Shown: positions 17,474 through 24,054 of the stretch, piece after piece
Position numbering within the stretch: position 1 is the first letter of the stretch
How the letters are laid out: the number at the start of each line of letters is the position of its first letter
Source: Rhodanobacter sp. C05
GTDB lineage: Bacteria > Pseudomonadota > Gammaproteobacteria > Xanthomonadales > Rhodanobacteraceae
Reading direction: 5' to 3'
DNA length: 64,000 nt
Assembly: GCF_002001165.1 (NCBI RefSeq)
Contig: NZ_MUNQ01000006.1
Location: 1 to 64,000 of the forward strand
The notes under the pieces: generated by a model
Told to the model about the DNA's origin: nothing
Seen by the model: only the letters and a program-made list of their open reading frames with translations
The model's database searches: none
Made by a program: the position numbers and the translations under genes

Positions 17474-18346
17474 ATGCCAAATGCCTATGTCGTGGCTTGG
17501 TGCAATGGCGCCGGCGGGCGTCATGTGCTTCTAGCAACAAAACGATTCACCGGCTCTCGCTTCAATGGCGCCCCGGTGGCACCGTCCGTCCTCTTGCATG
17601 GCGCGGGTCAGGCTTGTTTTCCAGGTGGCCGGATCAATGTAGGCGAGGCAGCACAGGCAGCCGCTGAGAGGGAGTTTCTAGAGGAAACCGGCATCGACTG
17701 GGCGAATCCGTTGGCTGTGGCGACCTACCATGTCACGCACACCCATTTGATCAATCGCGCGGCTTTCTCCACGCTCTACGTGCAGCTTGCTGCGCTCGCA
17801 GACTTGAATCAGCTGGCAGTCGATATCAACGCGAACATAGGCGGCAATACGCCCTTGGACCAGGAACAAGCCCAGGTTCAAGTCGTGGCGGAGGCCGGCG
17901 TTGCTGTCTTGCTGGGTCCTAGTCCACTGATTCCTGCGGGGGGCTGGCACGCACCGCGGATGCCGCAGTTGGCGGGCGCATTCCAGCTTCATCAAGGTCA
18001 CGCTTGGCACCAGATCCCTGCGGGTTTTGTACCGCCGCCGCTGCGTGTGATGGTCGCCAATGAGCTGAACGCAGCGTTCAATTGGCATGCAACCAGCGTG
18101 GGCGATCTGCATCTGGCCGCAGCGGCAGCGCCGGTGGTCCCAGTGGTCTTGGCTGGCGGCCCGGTAGCGATCCTGCCACCGATCCTGCCACCACCTATGG
18201 TTGGCGCACCACCACCGGTGGCGCATGGTTGGAACCTGGGGTACGCCCGGCAAAACATGGTGCTCATGACCATGATCATCGCTGTGGGCCTCGCCGCAGC
18301 GTTCCGCATGTATCAATTGCTTTACCCGGACCCTTCCCAAAAATGA
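17474..18346 (+). CDS. NUDIX hydrolase with C-terminal membrane anchor
   Basis: 290-aa protein. A complete NUDIX box (G-x5-E-x7-REFLEETGI) lies at residues 52-74 in a divergent N-terminal domain that begins YVVAWCNGAGGRHVLLATKRF. After about residue 195 there is an alanine/proline-rich linker (ILPPILPPPMVGAPPPV), then one predicted membrane helix near residues 262-283 (NMVLMTMIIAVGLAAAF) and a short tail. NUDIX enzymes cleave nucleoside diphosphates linked to other groups; the substrate here is unknown. Fusion to a C-terminal tail anchor is unusual. No strong ribosome-binding site is seen. Confidence 0.75.
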   Translation: MPNAYVVAWCNGAGGRHVLLATKRFTGSRFNGAPVAPSVLLHGAGQACFPGGRINVGEAAQAAAEREFLEETGIDWANPLAVATYHVTHTHLINRAAFSTLYVQLAALADLNQLAVDINANIGGNTPLDQEQAQVQVVAEAGVAVLLGPSPLIPAGGWHAPRMPQLAGAFQLHQGHAWHQIPAGFVPPPLRVMVANELNAAFNWHATSVGDLHLAAAAAPVVPVVLAGGPVAILPPILPPPMVGAPPPVAHGWNLGYARQNMVLMTMIIAVGLAAAFRMYQLLYPDPSQK

Positions 18347-18689
18347 CTTTGGAAGGGGCGCGGAGTGGGCTGATTTCCAGTGGCTTATCTCAGGTCCAAG
18401 AGCGGTCTACCCGATCACTGCAGCCAGTTTGCATTGACAACCGATAGTCGATGAGTTTGAACGTGCATCTCGGAGCGCCACCGCTGCATCACAGGTCAAG
18501 GTTTTGCTTACGGCTCACGCGCATGAGGCCATGGGCAGGTCTTCACCTACACGCGTATACACCATCGCCTGATGCACTCCGTGAGACAGCTCGTGCAAGC
18601 TGCTGTTGCCCGTACGTAGGTGCCGCCTGACTTTCCCCTGTCGTCTTGGCGCCGTGCGCGGGCAACCTCTCTTCGCAACGGTGCCTTGC
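18347..18689. other. Intergenic stretch, nothing convincing
   Basis: 343 bp after the NUDIX gene. It holds a short G/A-rich run just past the stop and a possible 60-codon frame at 18450 with atypical composition that I do not accept. No terminator with a clear U tract and no lux box found. Confidence 0.4.
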
Positions 18690-18929
18690 ATGATGGTCTA
18701 CACCGTGAAGCAGAACGAAAGCGGGCTCTGGTGCATTCGCACCATGAGCGCCACGCTCGCGGATGGCCTGCAGCTCGGCGCCGCTATCAGGCAGGCTAGG
18801 GACGCTGCTAGGACAGAGCATCTGGAGTCGGGCCTTGTCACGCGGGTGGAAATGCACGGCACTGACGTGATCGTGCCACTGGCCCATTACCAGGCGTCAC
18901 GAGACACATGGACGGGCGCCACGGCGTGA
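18690..18929 (+). CDS. Small hypothetical protein, paralogue of the one at 22563
   Basis: 79-aa protein (MMVYTVKQNESGLWCIRTMS...). It aligns along its whole length with the 80-aa product at 22563-22805: shared VK....GLW..., L.LG.AIR.AR...R.. and a late V.V.M....V..LA.Y pattern. Fold unknown; the GLW strand followed by an AIRxAR helix suggests a small alpha/beta unit. Start taken at the first of two adjacent ATG codons. The next gene overlaps its 3' end. Confidence 0.6.
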   Translation: MMVYTVKQNESGLWCIRTMSATLADGLQLGAAIRQARDAARTEHLESGLVTRVEMHGTDVIVPLAHYQASRDTWTGATA

Positions 18930-19126
18930 AGGCGAGTGCGGGTGAGCGGATCAATCTCCGCAACCGGCTGAGCCGCGCGCACTGGTGCGGCTGCTTCAGC
19001 TGCAGCGACAAGGAGCTGATCGACGCGGTGCGAGAAACCCGAAGCATGGAAGTCAGCGTGGTCGGCCTCTATCTGGCAACGCGATACGCTTTGGAGTCGT
19101 TCGAGGCATCCAACGCGTGGACATGA
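18908..19126 (+). CDS. DUF3606-like small protein
   Basis: 72-aa protein whose core (ERINL......W.GCFSCSDKELIDAVRETRSMEVSVVGLYLA) matches the DUF3606 pattern, RINV....VRYW...FG.(S/T)...L..AV..VG....AV..YL. Many genomes carry such short proteins near stress or accessory genes; function unknown. It overlaps the previous gene by 22 nt; an alternative GTG at 18926 overlaps that stop (GTGA), but the ATG leaves the family-like N-terminal length. Confidence 0.6.
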   Translation: MDGRHGVKASAGERINLRNRLSRAHWCGCFSCSDKELIDAVRETRSMEVSVVGLYLATRYALESFEASNAWT

Positions 19127-19227
19127 ACGGCATTGCCGCCCGTTAACAGCGCTGTCGCGTCGACTGCACGCTTAGGGGCACATGGTGATGCCGGGTTCAA
19201 TCCGTAGAGCCTGTGGAGCAACTCCAT

Positions 19228-19416
19228 ATGACCTACCCTCTCGATCGCGATGAAAAATGCATGCTGGGCCAGCTCTGTAGTGGACCATGGGTTTGGAATC
19301 GCCTCTATGACGCCGACGTCGGCCATCGATTGGAGGGAAGAGGCTTTGCCCAACTCTCGATATTGGGTCAATGGTGCCCGACGGCGGCCGGTCGACTGAT
19401 GGCGGCTTTGATCTGA
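19228..19416 (+). CDS. Small hypothetical protein
   Basis: 62-aa protein (MTYPLDRDEKCMLGQLC...). The ending LEGRGFAQLSILGQWCPTAAGRLMAALI looks like the wing and last helix of a small winged-helix or restriction-element-type module, with the L-x-x-RG-x-x......T-x-x-G-R pattern, but the helix-turn-helix itself is not clear. A GGAG lies about 10 nt upstream of the ATG. Function unknown. Confidence 0.45.
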   Translation: MTYPLDRDEKCMLGQLCSGPWVWNRLYDADVGHRLEGRGFAQLSILGQWCPTAAGRLMAALI

Positions 19417-19510
19417 ACAGTGCCGTGGCAGCAAGCACACTCTGGGGGCAACTTTGGGGGCGCCAGGTTTCCAACAGCATCAACCCAGAACGTTCTGATC
19501 GCCCGAACCT

Positions 19511-19532
19511 TTGTACCCACGGTTGTACCCAC
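19511..19532. repeat. Tandem TTGTACCCAC / GGTTGTACCCAC repeat
   Basis: TTGTACCCAC at 19511-19520 is followed at once by GGTTGTACCCAC at 19521-19532, the second identical to 15161-15172. The pair abuts the 73-bp direct repeat at 19532. Possibly the right end of a relic element whose left end is at 15161. Confidence 0.45.
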
Positions 19533-19604
19533 GCGCAAAAGCGCAGTGGTGAAACCCTTGCGGGGCGCGGTTTGTGCGCCGCGCTTCGGATTCAGGTGCA
19601 ATCG
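19532..19604. repeat. 73-bp imperfect direct repeat, left copy
   Basis: Aligns without gaps to 23270-23342 with 56 of 73 bases identical (about 77%) by hand count. The best-kept ends are CGCGCAA-AG and TTCAGGTG-AATCG. The other copy lies immediately before the gmk ATG. The two copies bracket luxR, the RsaM-like gene, luxI, the fimbrial-like gene and an 80-aa gene. Confidence 0.75.
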
Positions 19605-19674
19605 GGTGATTTGCAGGTCGCAGCCGTCAGGCTGTCTGCTCCTGATTGATACAATCTGCCATGGCAGGACCCTG

Positions 19675-19704
19675 AAAAAGAAAATGGCGCCCGGATGGGC
19701 GCCA
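19675..19704 (-). terminator. Minus-strand intrinsic terminator downstream of luxR
   Basis: Perfect 8-bp stem TGGCGCCC / GGGCGCCA with a GGAT loop. On the minus strand it is followed by TTTTCTTTTT. It is the first good terminator after luxR, about 290 bp past its stop, and closely resembles the element at 15518-15549. Confidence 0.7.
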
Positions 19705-19845
19705 AGGCGAGTCCTTTCGGTTGTACGCACGAGGTCGCTCGGTGTATCCGTGCCACCTGACATTCCGGATTGGCAATGCTGCCGGGGGATCCATTCGGCT
19801 TGAGCTACCTGATGCAAGAGGTTATCGGGATGATGCTTCACGCGA

Positions 19846-19865
19846 ACCTGTAGGATTTATCAGTT
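19846..19865 (+). promoter_or_regulatory. lux-box-like operator with no clear target
   Basis: ACCTGTAGGATTTATCAGTT shares its first 11 bases with the classic lux box and has CAG-T in the right half. No convincing gene starts downstream on the plus strand before the luxR 3' end, and on the minus strand it lies in the luxR trailer. It may drive an RNA antisense to luxR, or be left over from a lost gene. Confidence 0.55.
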
Positions 19866-19997
19866 GACCTGCCTGAAAGGCTGCCTGCGGACCCTGGCTG
19901 CTGAAGGTGCCGCGAAGCTCCCAGCCAGCGCCGGACCCTGTTCCAAAGCGACGGGGTGACCTGTCAGGCCGAGATTCGTCAGCAAGCATGGCTTCGG

Positions 19998-20711
19998 TCA
20001 GAGAATTCCCAGCAGCAGGGCTTTCGCAACGGCCTGCGTCTTGTTCGCGACGTTGAGCTTGGTCAGACTGCTTGCGATATGGAACGTTACAGTACGTTCG
20101 GAGATGCCCAGGATTCTCCCGATCGCATCTGCCGTCTTGCCCGCAGCACTCCAGCGCAGCACTTCGCGTTCTCGGGCGGTCAACTCGCAGTCGTGCTCAG
20201 GTACGAGTCTCTGTATTTCTGCAGTGCCAATCAGTCCATGGATGACATGTGACAGCCAGACCAGCTGCATCTCCGTCTCCGCCAGCTCTGACGGGGTCAC
20301 TGTCTGATGCGACCGTGCCAGTGAGAGCATCCCGGTCGTCATGTGCTTGCCATGAGTGGCCAATGCCCAGCCATGCCGTATTCCGTGCGCGCGTGCTTCT
20401 TCCCAGAAGGCTGGCTGGCTCTCGAAAAGATCATCTTTCCAGACCACGGGAGACAAATCCTGCGTTGTCCGCTGAATGAGTGGATCAATCTCAAGATAGT
20501 TATTCGCGAAATAATGGTCCAGCCAATGAGCAGGGTATGTGCTGGCCCATGTGACACTTGGGCGTGACAGGGGGAAGGGCACGCGCAGAACATAGGAGCA
20601 GTATTCGAAGCCCAAATCCCCCACGATGATGGCGAGCTCTCTCAGGACCTCAGCAGATGATCCTGCCGATGAAGTGAGTCGATTCAGGCAATCTTCGCGC
20701 CAAGCCTTCAC
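19998..20711 (-). CDS. luxR: LuxR-family AHL-responsive transcriptional regulator
   Basis: 237-aa quorum-sensing regulator. The autoinducer-binding domain keeps all the usual contacts: W63, Y67, D76, P77 and W91, each offset by six from TraR W57/Y61/D70/P71/W85. The C-terminal GerE helix-turn-helix (LTAREREVLRWSAAGKTADAI ... TVTFHIASSLTKLNV) is complete. So it is a true AHL receptor rather than a plant-signal-type solo. Starts at GTG with AGGA 8 nt before it. Divergent from the RsaM-like gene across a 102-bp gap; luxI follows that gene. Confidence 0.95.
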   Translation of the reverse strand: MKAWREDCLNRLTSSAGSSAEVLRELAIIVGDLGFEYCSYVLRVPFPLSRPSVTWASTYPAHWLDHYFANNYLEIDPLIQRTTQDLSPVVWKDDLFESQPAFWEEARAHGIRHGWALATHGKHMTTGMLSLARSHQTVTPSELAETEMQLVWLSHVIHGLIGTAEIQRLVPEHDCELTAREREVLRWSAAGKTADAIGRILGISERTVTFHIASSLTKLNVANKTQAVAKALLLGIL

Positions 20712-20813
20712 TTTTATGATCCTGCGTCATCTGCGGAAACTGACAGTTGGTCGTCTTGCGGGGCCGGAGTTACGGTAGGCCTCAGGGTTGCCAAATCTTC
20801 ATAGGGACGCGCC

Positions 20814-21212
20814 GTGAGCTTATCGTCATCTCCATGTGCTGCATCCCCGAAAAGGTCGCTGGATGGCTATATACGACTTACGTTCGACGCATTTTCAGGT
20901 CTGAACTTCCAGCGGAAGCTGGTGTGGGAAGATCAGGATCTTCGGCAGGATCTTATCGTAGAGGATGTCCCGGCCTTCTGCGCTGGGTATTGTGAATGGG
21001 CAACCGATGGCGCGCTTCAGGTCAGCATCGGATGGGCCTGGTTTGGTCTGGCTGATGGGCGAAGGTTCATCGCGCCAGGTGGGATAAGCAGCAATGTCAT
21101 GCTCGTAACTCGGACCAGTTACGACCTGGGCATGCATCGGACCGATGAACTGCTGCGAGCGTGGTTGTCAGGCGAAAGCTGGCAAACCCGCGAGGCCATC
21201 TGCGGTCTCTAG
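20814..21212 (+). CDS. RsaM-like (DUF4902) quorum-sensing modulator
   Basis: 132-aa protein lying between luxR and luxI, the position of rsaM in Burkholderia and Pseudomonas fuscovaginae, where RsaM restrains AHL production. It is tryptophan-rich (W.DQDLRQDL, CEWATDG, GWAWFGLADG, AWLSGESWQ) and roughly of RsaM length. I assign it to the RsaM/DUF4902 family from context and composition; a profile search would settle it. GTG start with AGGGA about 7 nt before. 182 bp separate it from luxI, which has its own lux box. Confidence 0.65.
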   Translation: MSLSSSPCAASPKRSLDGYIRLTFDAFSGLNFQRKLVWEDQDLRQDLIVEDVPAFCAGYCEWATDGALQVSIGWAWFGLADGRRFIAPGGISSNVMLVTRTSYDLGMHRTDELLRAWLSGESWQTREAICGL

Positions 21213-21315
21213 GTCTGCGATTGTTTTCCTGGGCTGCCGGTTATCGGTACTGCTTGCCCGTTTTCCGCCGGAATCGTTCTGGATAAATTCCGTACTCGGA
21301 GTTTCCTTCGCCTGC

Positions 21316-21335
21316 AACTGTAGAAGCTTACAGTT
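21316..21335 (+). promoter_or_regulatory. lux box upstream of luxI
   Basis: AACTGTAGAAGCTTACAGTT is a 20-bp near-perfect dyad with 7-bp arms AACTGTA/TACAGTT, the standard LuxR-AHL operator form. It lies 60 bp before the luxI start, with an A/T-rich GATAAAAAT that could hold the -10 about 7-14 bp downstream. This predicts the usual positive feedback on AHL synthesis. Confidence 0.85.
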
Positions 21336-21394
21336 ATGGCCCGATAAAAATCATTCTTCAATGCCGTTATCCCTAATTAGCGGAGCCACGGCAA

Positions 21395-22006
21395 ATGTTG
21401 ACGGTGATGGCTGGCATGGGGAGTCAACTGTCACCTGACCTTGAGGTGGCACTGGCCGCTTACAGATACGAAGTATTTATAGAGACTTTGCGCTGGCAGT
21501 TGCCGGTTGAAAATGGGCTGGAGCGTGATCAGTTTGACCGGCCGGACACGTTGTATGTCATTGCCAGGGACGCGCACGGTGCGGTGTGTGGCTGCGCACG
21601 GTTATTGCCGACGACCCAGCCGTATTTACTTGACGAAGTCTTCCCGGGGCTCATGAGTGGTGCACCTTCACCACACGCATTGGATGTCTGGGAGCTATCG
21701 CGATTTTCCACAATGGCTATCGGCGAAGATTCCACCCCTCCACGTGACGAGGCCAGGAGACGTTTCTGTGCATTGTTTGCTGCTGTTGTCGGGGCGGCAA
21801 TTGAACAGGGCGCTGTCCGGCTGATTACCTTCACGGCCGTGGGTGTGGAAAGGATTCTCAGAAGCATCGGCATGCATGCGCACCGCGTTGGACCACCCCA
21901 GTTGATCGATGGCGAGCCTGTGCTGGCCTTGTGGATCGAATTGGATGATCAGACACGACAGGCGTTGCAGCTTCCACTGACCGAATCAAAAGGGATGCCA
22001 CATTAG
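21395..22006 (+). CDS. luxI: Acyl-homoserine-lactone synthase
   Basis: 203-aa LuxI-family enzyme making N-acyl-homoserine lactone from SAM and acyl-ACP. With the ATG at 21395 the invariant residues fall at R24, F28, W34, D45, D48, R69, E100 and R103, matching EsaI/LuxI numbering almost exactly, which supports this start. TFTAVGVERIL around residue 145 marks the acyl-chain pocket; the acyl length cannot be read. The 3' neighbour is a fimbrial-like gene. Composition is less GC-rich than the core. Confidence 0.96.
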   Translation: MLTVMAGMGSQLSPDLEVALAAYRYEVFIETLRWQLPVENGLERDQFDRPDTLYVIARDAHGAVCGCARLLPTTQPYLLDEVFPGLMSGAPSPHALDVWELSRFSTMAIGEDSTPPRDEARRRFCALFAAVVGAAIEQGAVRLITFTAVGVERILRSIGMHAHRVGPPQLIDGEPVLALWIELDDQTRQALQLPLTESKGMPH

Positions 22007-22158
22007 AGTTTCGTTTGGAGGTGGCAGTATCAAATGGAGCCTGACTCTGAACGAATGGGAGCTCAGCGGTCGTGAGGCAGGCTGTGCAGGTACCGATCTT
22101 TACGGGCACGAAAAATCTGGCCCGACTTTACACATCAGAGGTGCGACCGTGAACTGAC

Positions 22159-22527
22159 ATGGCTATCTCCCTGGTGACCCTGCTTGCCATGTGTTTGTGT
22201 GCGACGACGCTTGTTCCATCAATGGCTGTGGCAGCGAGTGGGCGGATAACGTTTTCAGGAGCCATTGTCGAGCCAACTTGCAGTGTTTCGACTGCGGACA
22301 GCACGGCAGCTGCAGCCGATGCGACACAAACGGGAGTCCACATGGAGCGACTGGCTTGCAACAGATCCGGTAACGCAAGCAGAGGTGGGTCACCGATCTA
22401 CGCACTGACGGTCATGCGCCTGTCGGGTTCGGTAGCGGATCAAGTGCTGAAGTACTTCGATGCATACGTCAAGGCAGGTCGATCCGACGTTGCAGATCCG
22501 GTGTTGCTGACTCAGATCTACGAATGA
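22159..22527 (+). CDS. Type 1 fimbrial-like small exported protein
   Basis: 122-aa protein with a signal peptide (MAISLVTLLAMCLCATTLVPSMAVAA) followed by SGRITFSGAIVEPTCSVST, the typical first strand of chaperone-usher pilins (G.I.F.G.I..P.C). A second Cys (LACNRS) could close the disulfide. The C-terminus (YFDAYVKAG...PVLLTQIYE) is not pilin-like in full, and no chaperone or usher gene is nearby, so it may be a stand-alone adhesin-like or decoy subunit. Its stop is 35 nt before the next small gene. Confidence 0.65.
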   Translation: MAISLVTLLAMCLCATTLVPSMAVAASGRITFSGAIVEPTCSVSTADSTAAAADATQTGVHMERLACNRSGNASRGGSPIYALTVMRLSGSVADQVLKYFDAYVKAGRSDVADPVLLTQIYE

Positions 22528-22562
22528 TGTGCTGGCTCGATCAAACCAATGGAGTTGCCGAC

Positions 22563-22805
22563 GTGAGTATCGTAATCAAGGTCAAGGAAGGCGCTGACGG
22601 GCTATGGAATGTTTACCGCGACATCGATCCTGTGGTCACGCAATTGAGCCTGGGCTCTGCCATACGAACGGCACGGGGCCTGGGTCGCGCGACCCATGAC
22701 AACACCGGCATGGCAGTACTCGTCGTGATGATCTGCCCCATCGGCGTGACTCTTCTGGCGAGGTATGCAAAGCCTGCCATCCAACACAACGCCGTAGCGG
22801 CTTGA
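22563..22805 (+). CDS. Small hypothetical protein, paralogue of the one at 18690
   Basis: 80-aa protein (VSIVIKVKEGADGLWNVYRD...). A GTG start with GGAG 8 nt upstream is preferred over an ATG at 22524 that overlaps the fimbrial gene. It shares VK....GLW, LSLGSAIRTARG and the late V.V.M....V.LLARY pattern with the 18690 product. Together the two paralogues flank the quorum-sensing genes. Function unknown. Confidence 0.6.
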   Translation: MSIVIKVKEGADGLWNVYRDIDPVVTQLSLGSAIRTARGLGRATHDNTGMAVLVVMICPIGVTLLARYAKPAIQHNAVAA

Positions 22806-23343
22806 TGGAATCCAGACTTCTCTCAGATCACAGGTGCACCATGGGCGGTCTGTGACGGGAGGCGTGAGCCGAGGTTGCCATGGCTCGTCTGATGTGGCTG
22901 ATGGGTGAGGCAAATCACGCGCCGGGAGCTTCCCGGGAGATAGCTCGGCAACTTTGATCGGAGGATCTCGCCTGGGCAGTGACCTGGTCCAGTCACGCTT
23001 GTACAGTTGAGGATGCCGCAGGTTTTCCTCATCGCTACAGGACGGTGAGCAGGAGAGTTGGCGGAGCAGCAAGCGATTGGCCGGCTGCCGAAATGCAATT
23101 CTCCTTGAGGGTTTGGACGCTACCAGGCAAGGGAATGCCGGCTTTTATTGCCACTTCATGCACCCTATGTGCACGGCGTCATGGCGCGTAGGCGGTCTGA
23201 CGACGGTCCCCGCTATACTTCCTCGATGAAGCCTACCCCCACCATTTGTTGTGCCCATGCCTGCGCCTGCGCGCAAGAGTGCAGTGGCGAAGCCTTGACG
23301 TGGTGCGGTTCGTCGATCGCGCTGCGGGTTCAGGTGTAATCGA
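22806..23343. other. Non-coding stretch before gmk
   Basis: 538 bp with no convincing gene. A TATACT at 23214-23219 could be the gmk -10 box, giving a leader of about 118 nt that contains the right copy of the direct repeat. Frames seen on the minus strand (22823-23098, 22602-23072) have non-coding composition. Confidence 0.5.
23270..23342. repeat. 73-bp imperfect direct repeat, right copy (gmk leader)
   Basis: Gap-free match (56/73) to 19532-19604. It ends one base before the gmk ATG, so the repeat is the gmk ribosome-loading region. This fits insertion of the quorum-sensing segment next to gmk with the junction sequence duplicated, or an older element end captured as the gmk leader. Confidence 0.75.
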
Positions 23344-23976
23344 ATGAGTGCCCAGCCTGAAGGCACCCTGTTCGTGGTCGCTGCGCCCTCGGGTGCCGGC
23401 AAGTCCACCCTGGTCAATGCGTTGCTCGAACGCGAGCCGGCGATCTCGCTGTCGGTATCGCACACGACGCGGCCGCCGCGCACGGGTGAGCTGTATGGGC
23501 GGCATTACTACTTCGTCGAGCGCGGCGAATTCGAGCGTGAGATCGCCGAGGGCATTTTCCTCGAGCATGCCGAAGTACATGGCAATCTATACGGCACTTC
23601 GCGTACCACGGTGCAGACGCTACTGGCGCAGGGGCGCGACGTGCTGCTGGAGATCGACTGGCAGGGTGCCGAGCAGATCCGACGCAGCAAGCCTGACTGT
23701 GTCAGCGTGTTCATCCTGCCGCCGTCGCGGGCGGAACTTGAACGCCGTCTGCGCGGTCGAGGTTCGGACAGCACCGATGTGATCGAGCGCCGGTTGCGCA
23801 ATTCGCGCGGCGAGATCGCCCATGCGCATGAGTTCGACTATATCCTGGTCAACGACGCATTCGAGGATGCGCTCGCCGACCTGCAGGCGATCGTCCGTGC
23901 GGTGCGTCTGCGCAGTGTCTTGCAATGGCAGCGGCACGAGGTCTTGATTTCCGAGTTGCTGGCTGCCGGAACCTGA
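23344..23976 (+). CDS. gmk: Guanylate kinase
   Basis: 210-aa enzyme phosphorylating GMP to GDP. The P-loop (APSGAGKSTLVNALL) is at residues 14-28; the GMP-binding SHTTRPPRTGE, the Tyr-rich GRHYYFVERGEFE and the downstream DIDWQGAEQIR-type block (LLEIDWQGAEQIR) are all present. Normally next to yicC; here it is separated by the accessory block. The ATG follows the right copy of the 73-bp repeat; ribosome-binding signal weak. Confidence 0.97.
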   Translation: MSAQPEGTLFVVAAPSGAGKSTLVNALLEREPAISLSVSHTTRPPRTGELYGRHYYFVERGEFEREIAEGIFLEHAEVHGNLYGTSRTTVQTLLAQGRDVLLEIDWQGAEQIRRSKPDCVSVFILPPSRAELERRLRGRGSDSTDVIERRLRNSRGEIAHAHEFDYILVNDAFEDALADLQAIVRAVRLRSVLQWQRHEVLISELLAAGT

Positions 23977-24054
23977 GCCGGGACGCTGCCCTGCGCATGG
24001 CCTTCGTATCGAGCTTCGGCTACCTTGTCCGCTTCCCCAGAGTTATTGCTGCCC

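Larger units (their letters stand above)
19417..19997. other. Non-coding stretch with repeats, terminator and lux box
   Basis: 581 bp between the 62-aa gene and luxR. It contains TTGTACCCAC repeats (19511-19532), the left copy of the 73-bp direct repeat (19532-19604), a minus-strand terminator (19675-19704) and a lux-box-like site (19846-19865). Frames open here on either strand look non-coding. Confidence 0.6.

Noticed and set aside
19180-19215. tRNA-like GGGTTCAATCC
   Set aside because: No acceptor-stem pairing or anticodon arm could be built around it.
19368-19841. 157-aa minus-strand frame, similar in part to a minus-strand frame at 23145-23483
   Set aside because: The similarity comes from the non-coding 73-bp direct repeat; the right copy is the gmk leader, and neither frame has coding composition.
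19956-20252. 98-aa plus-strand frame after the orphan lux box
   Set aside because: Lies antisense to the conserved luxR DNA-binding domain, with no ribosome-binding site; kept only as a question about antisense RNA.
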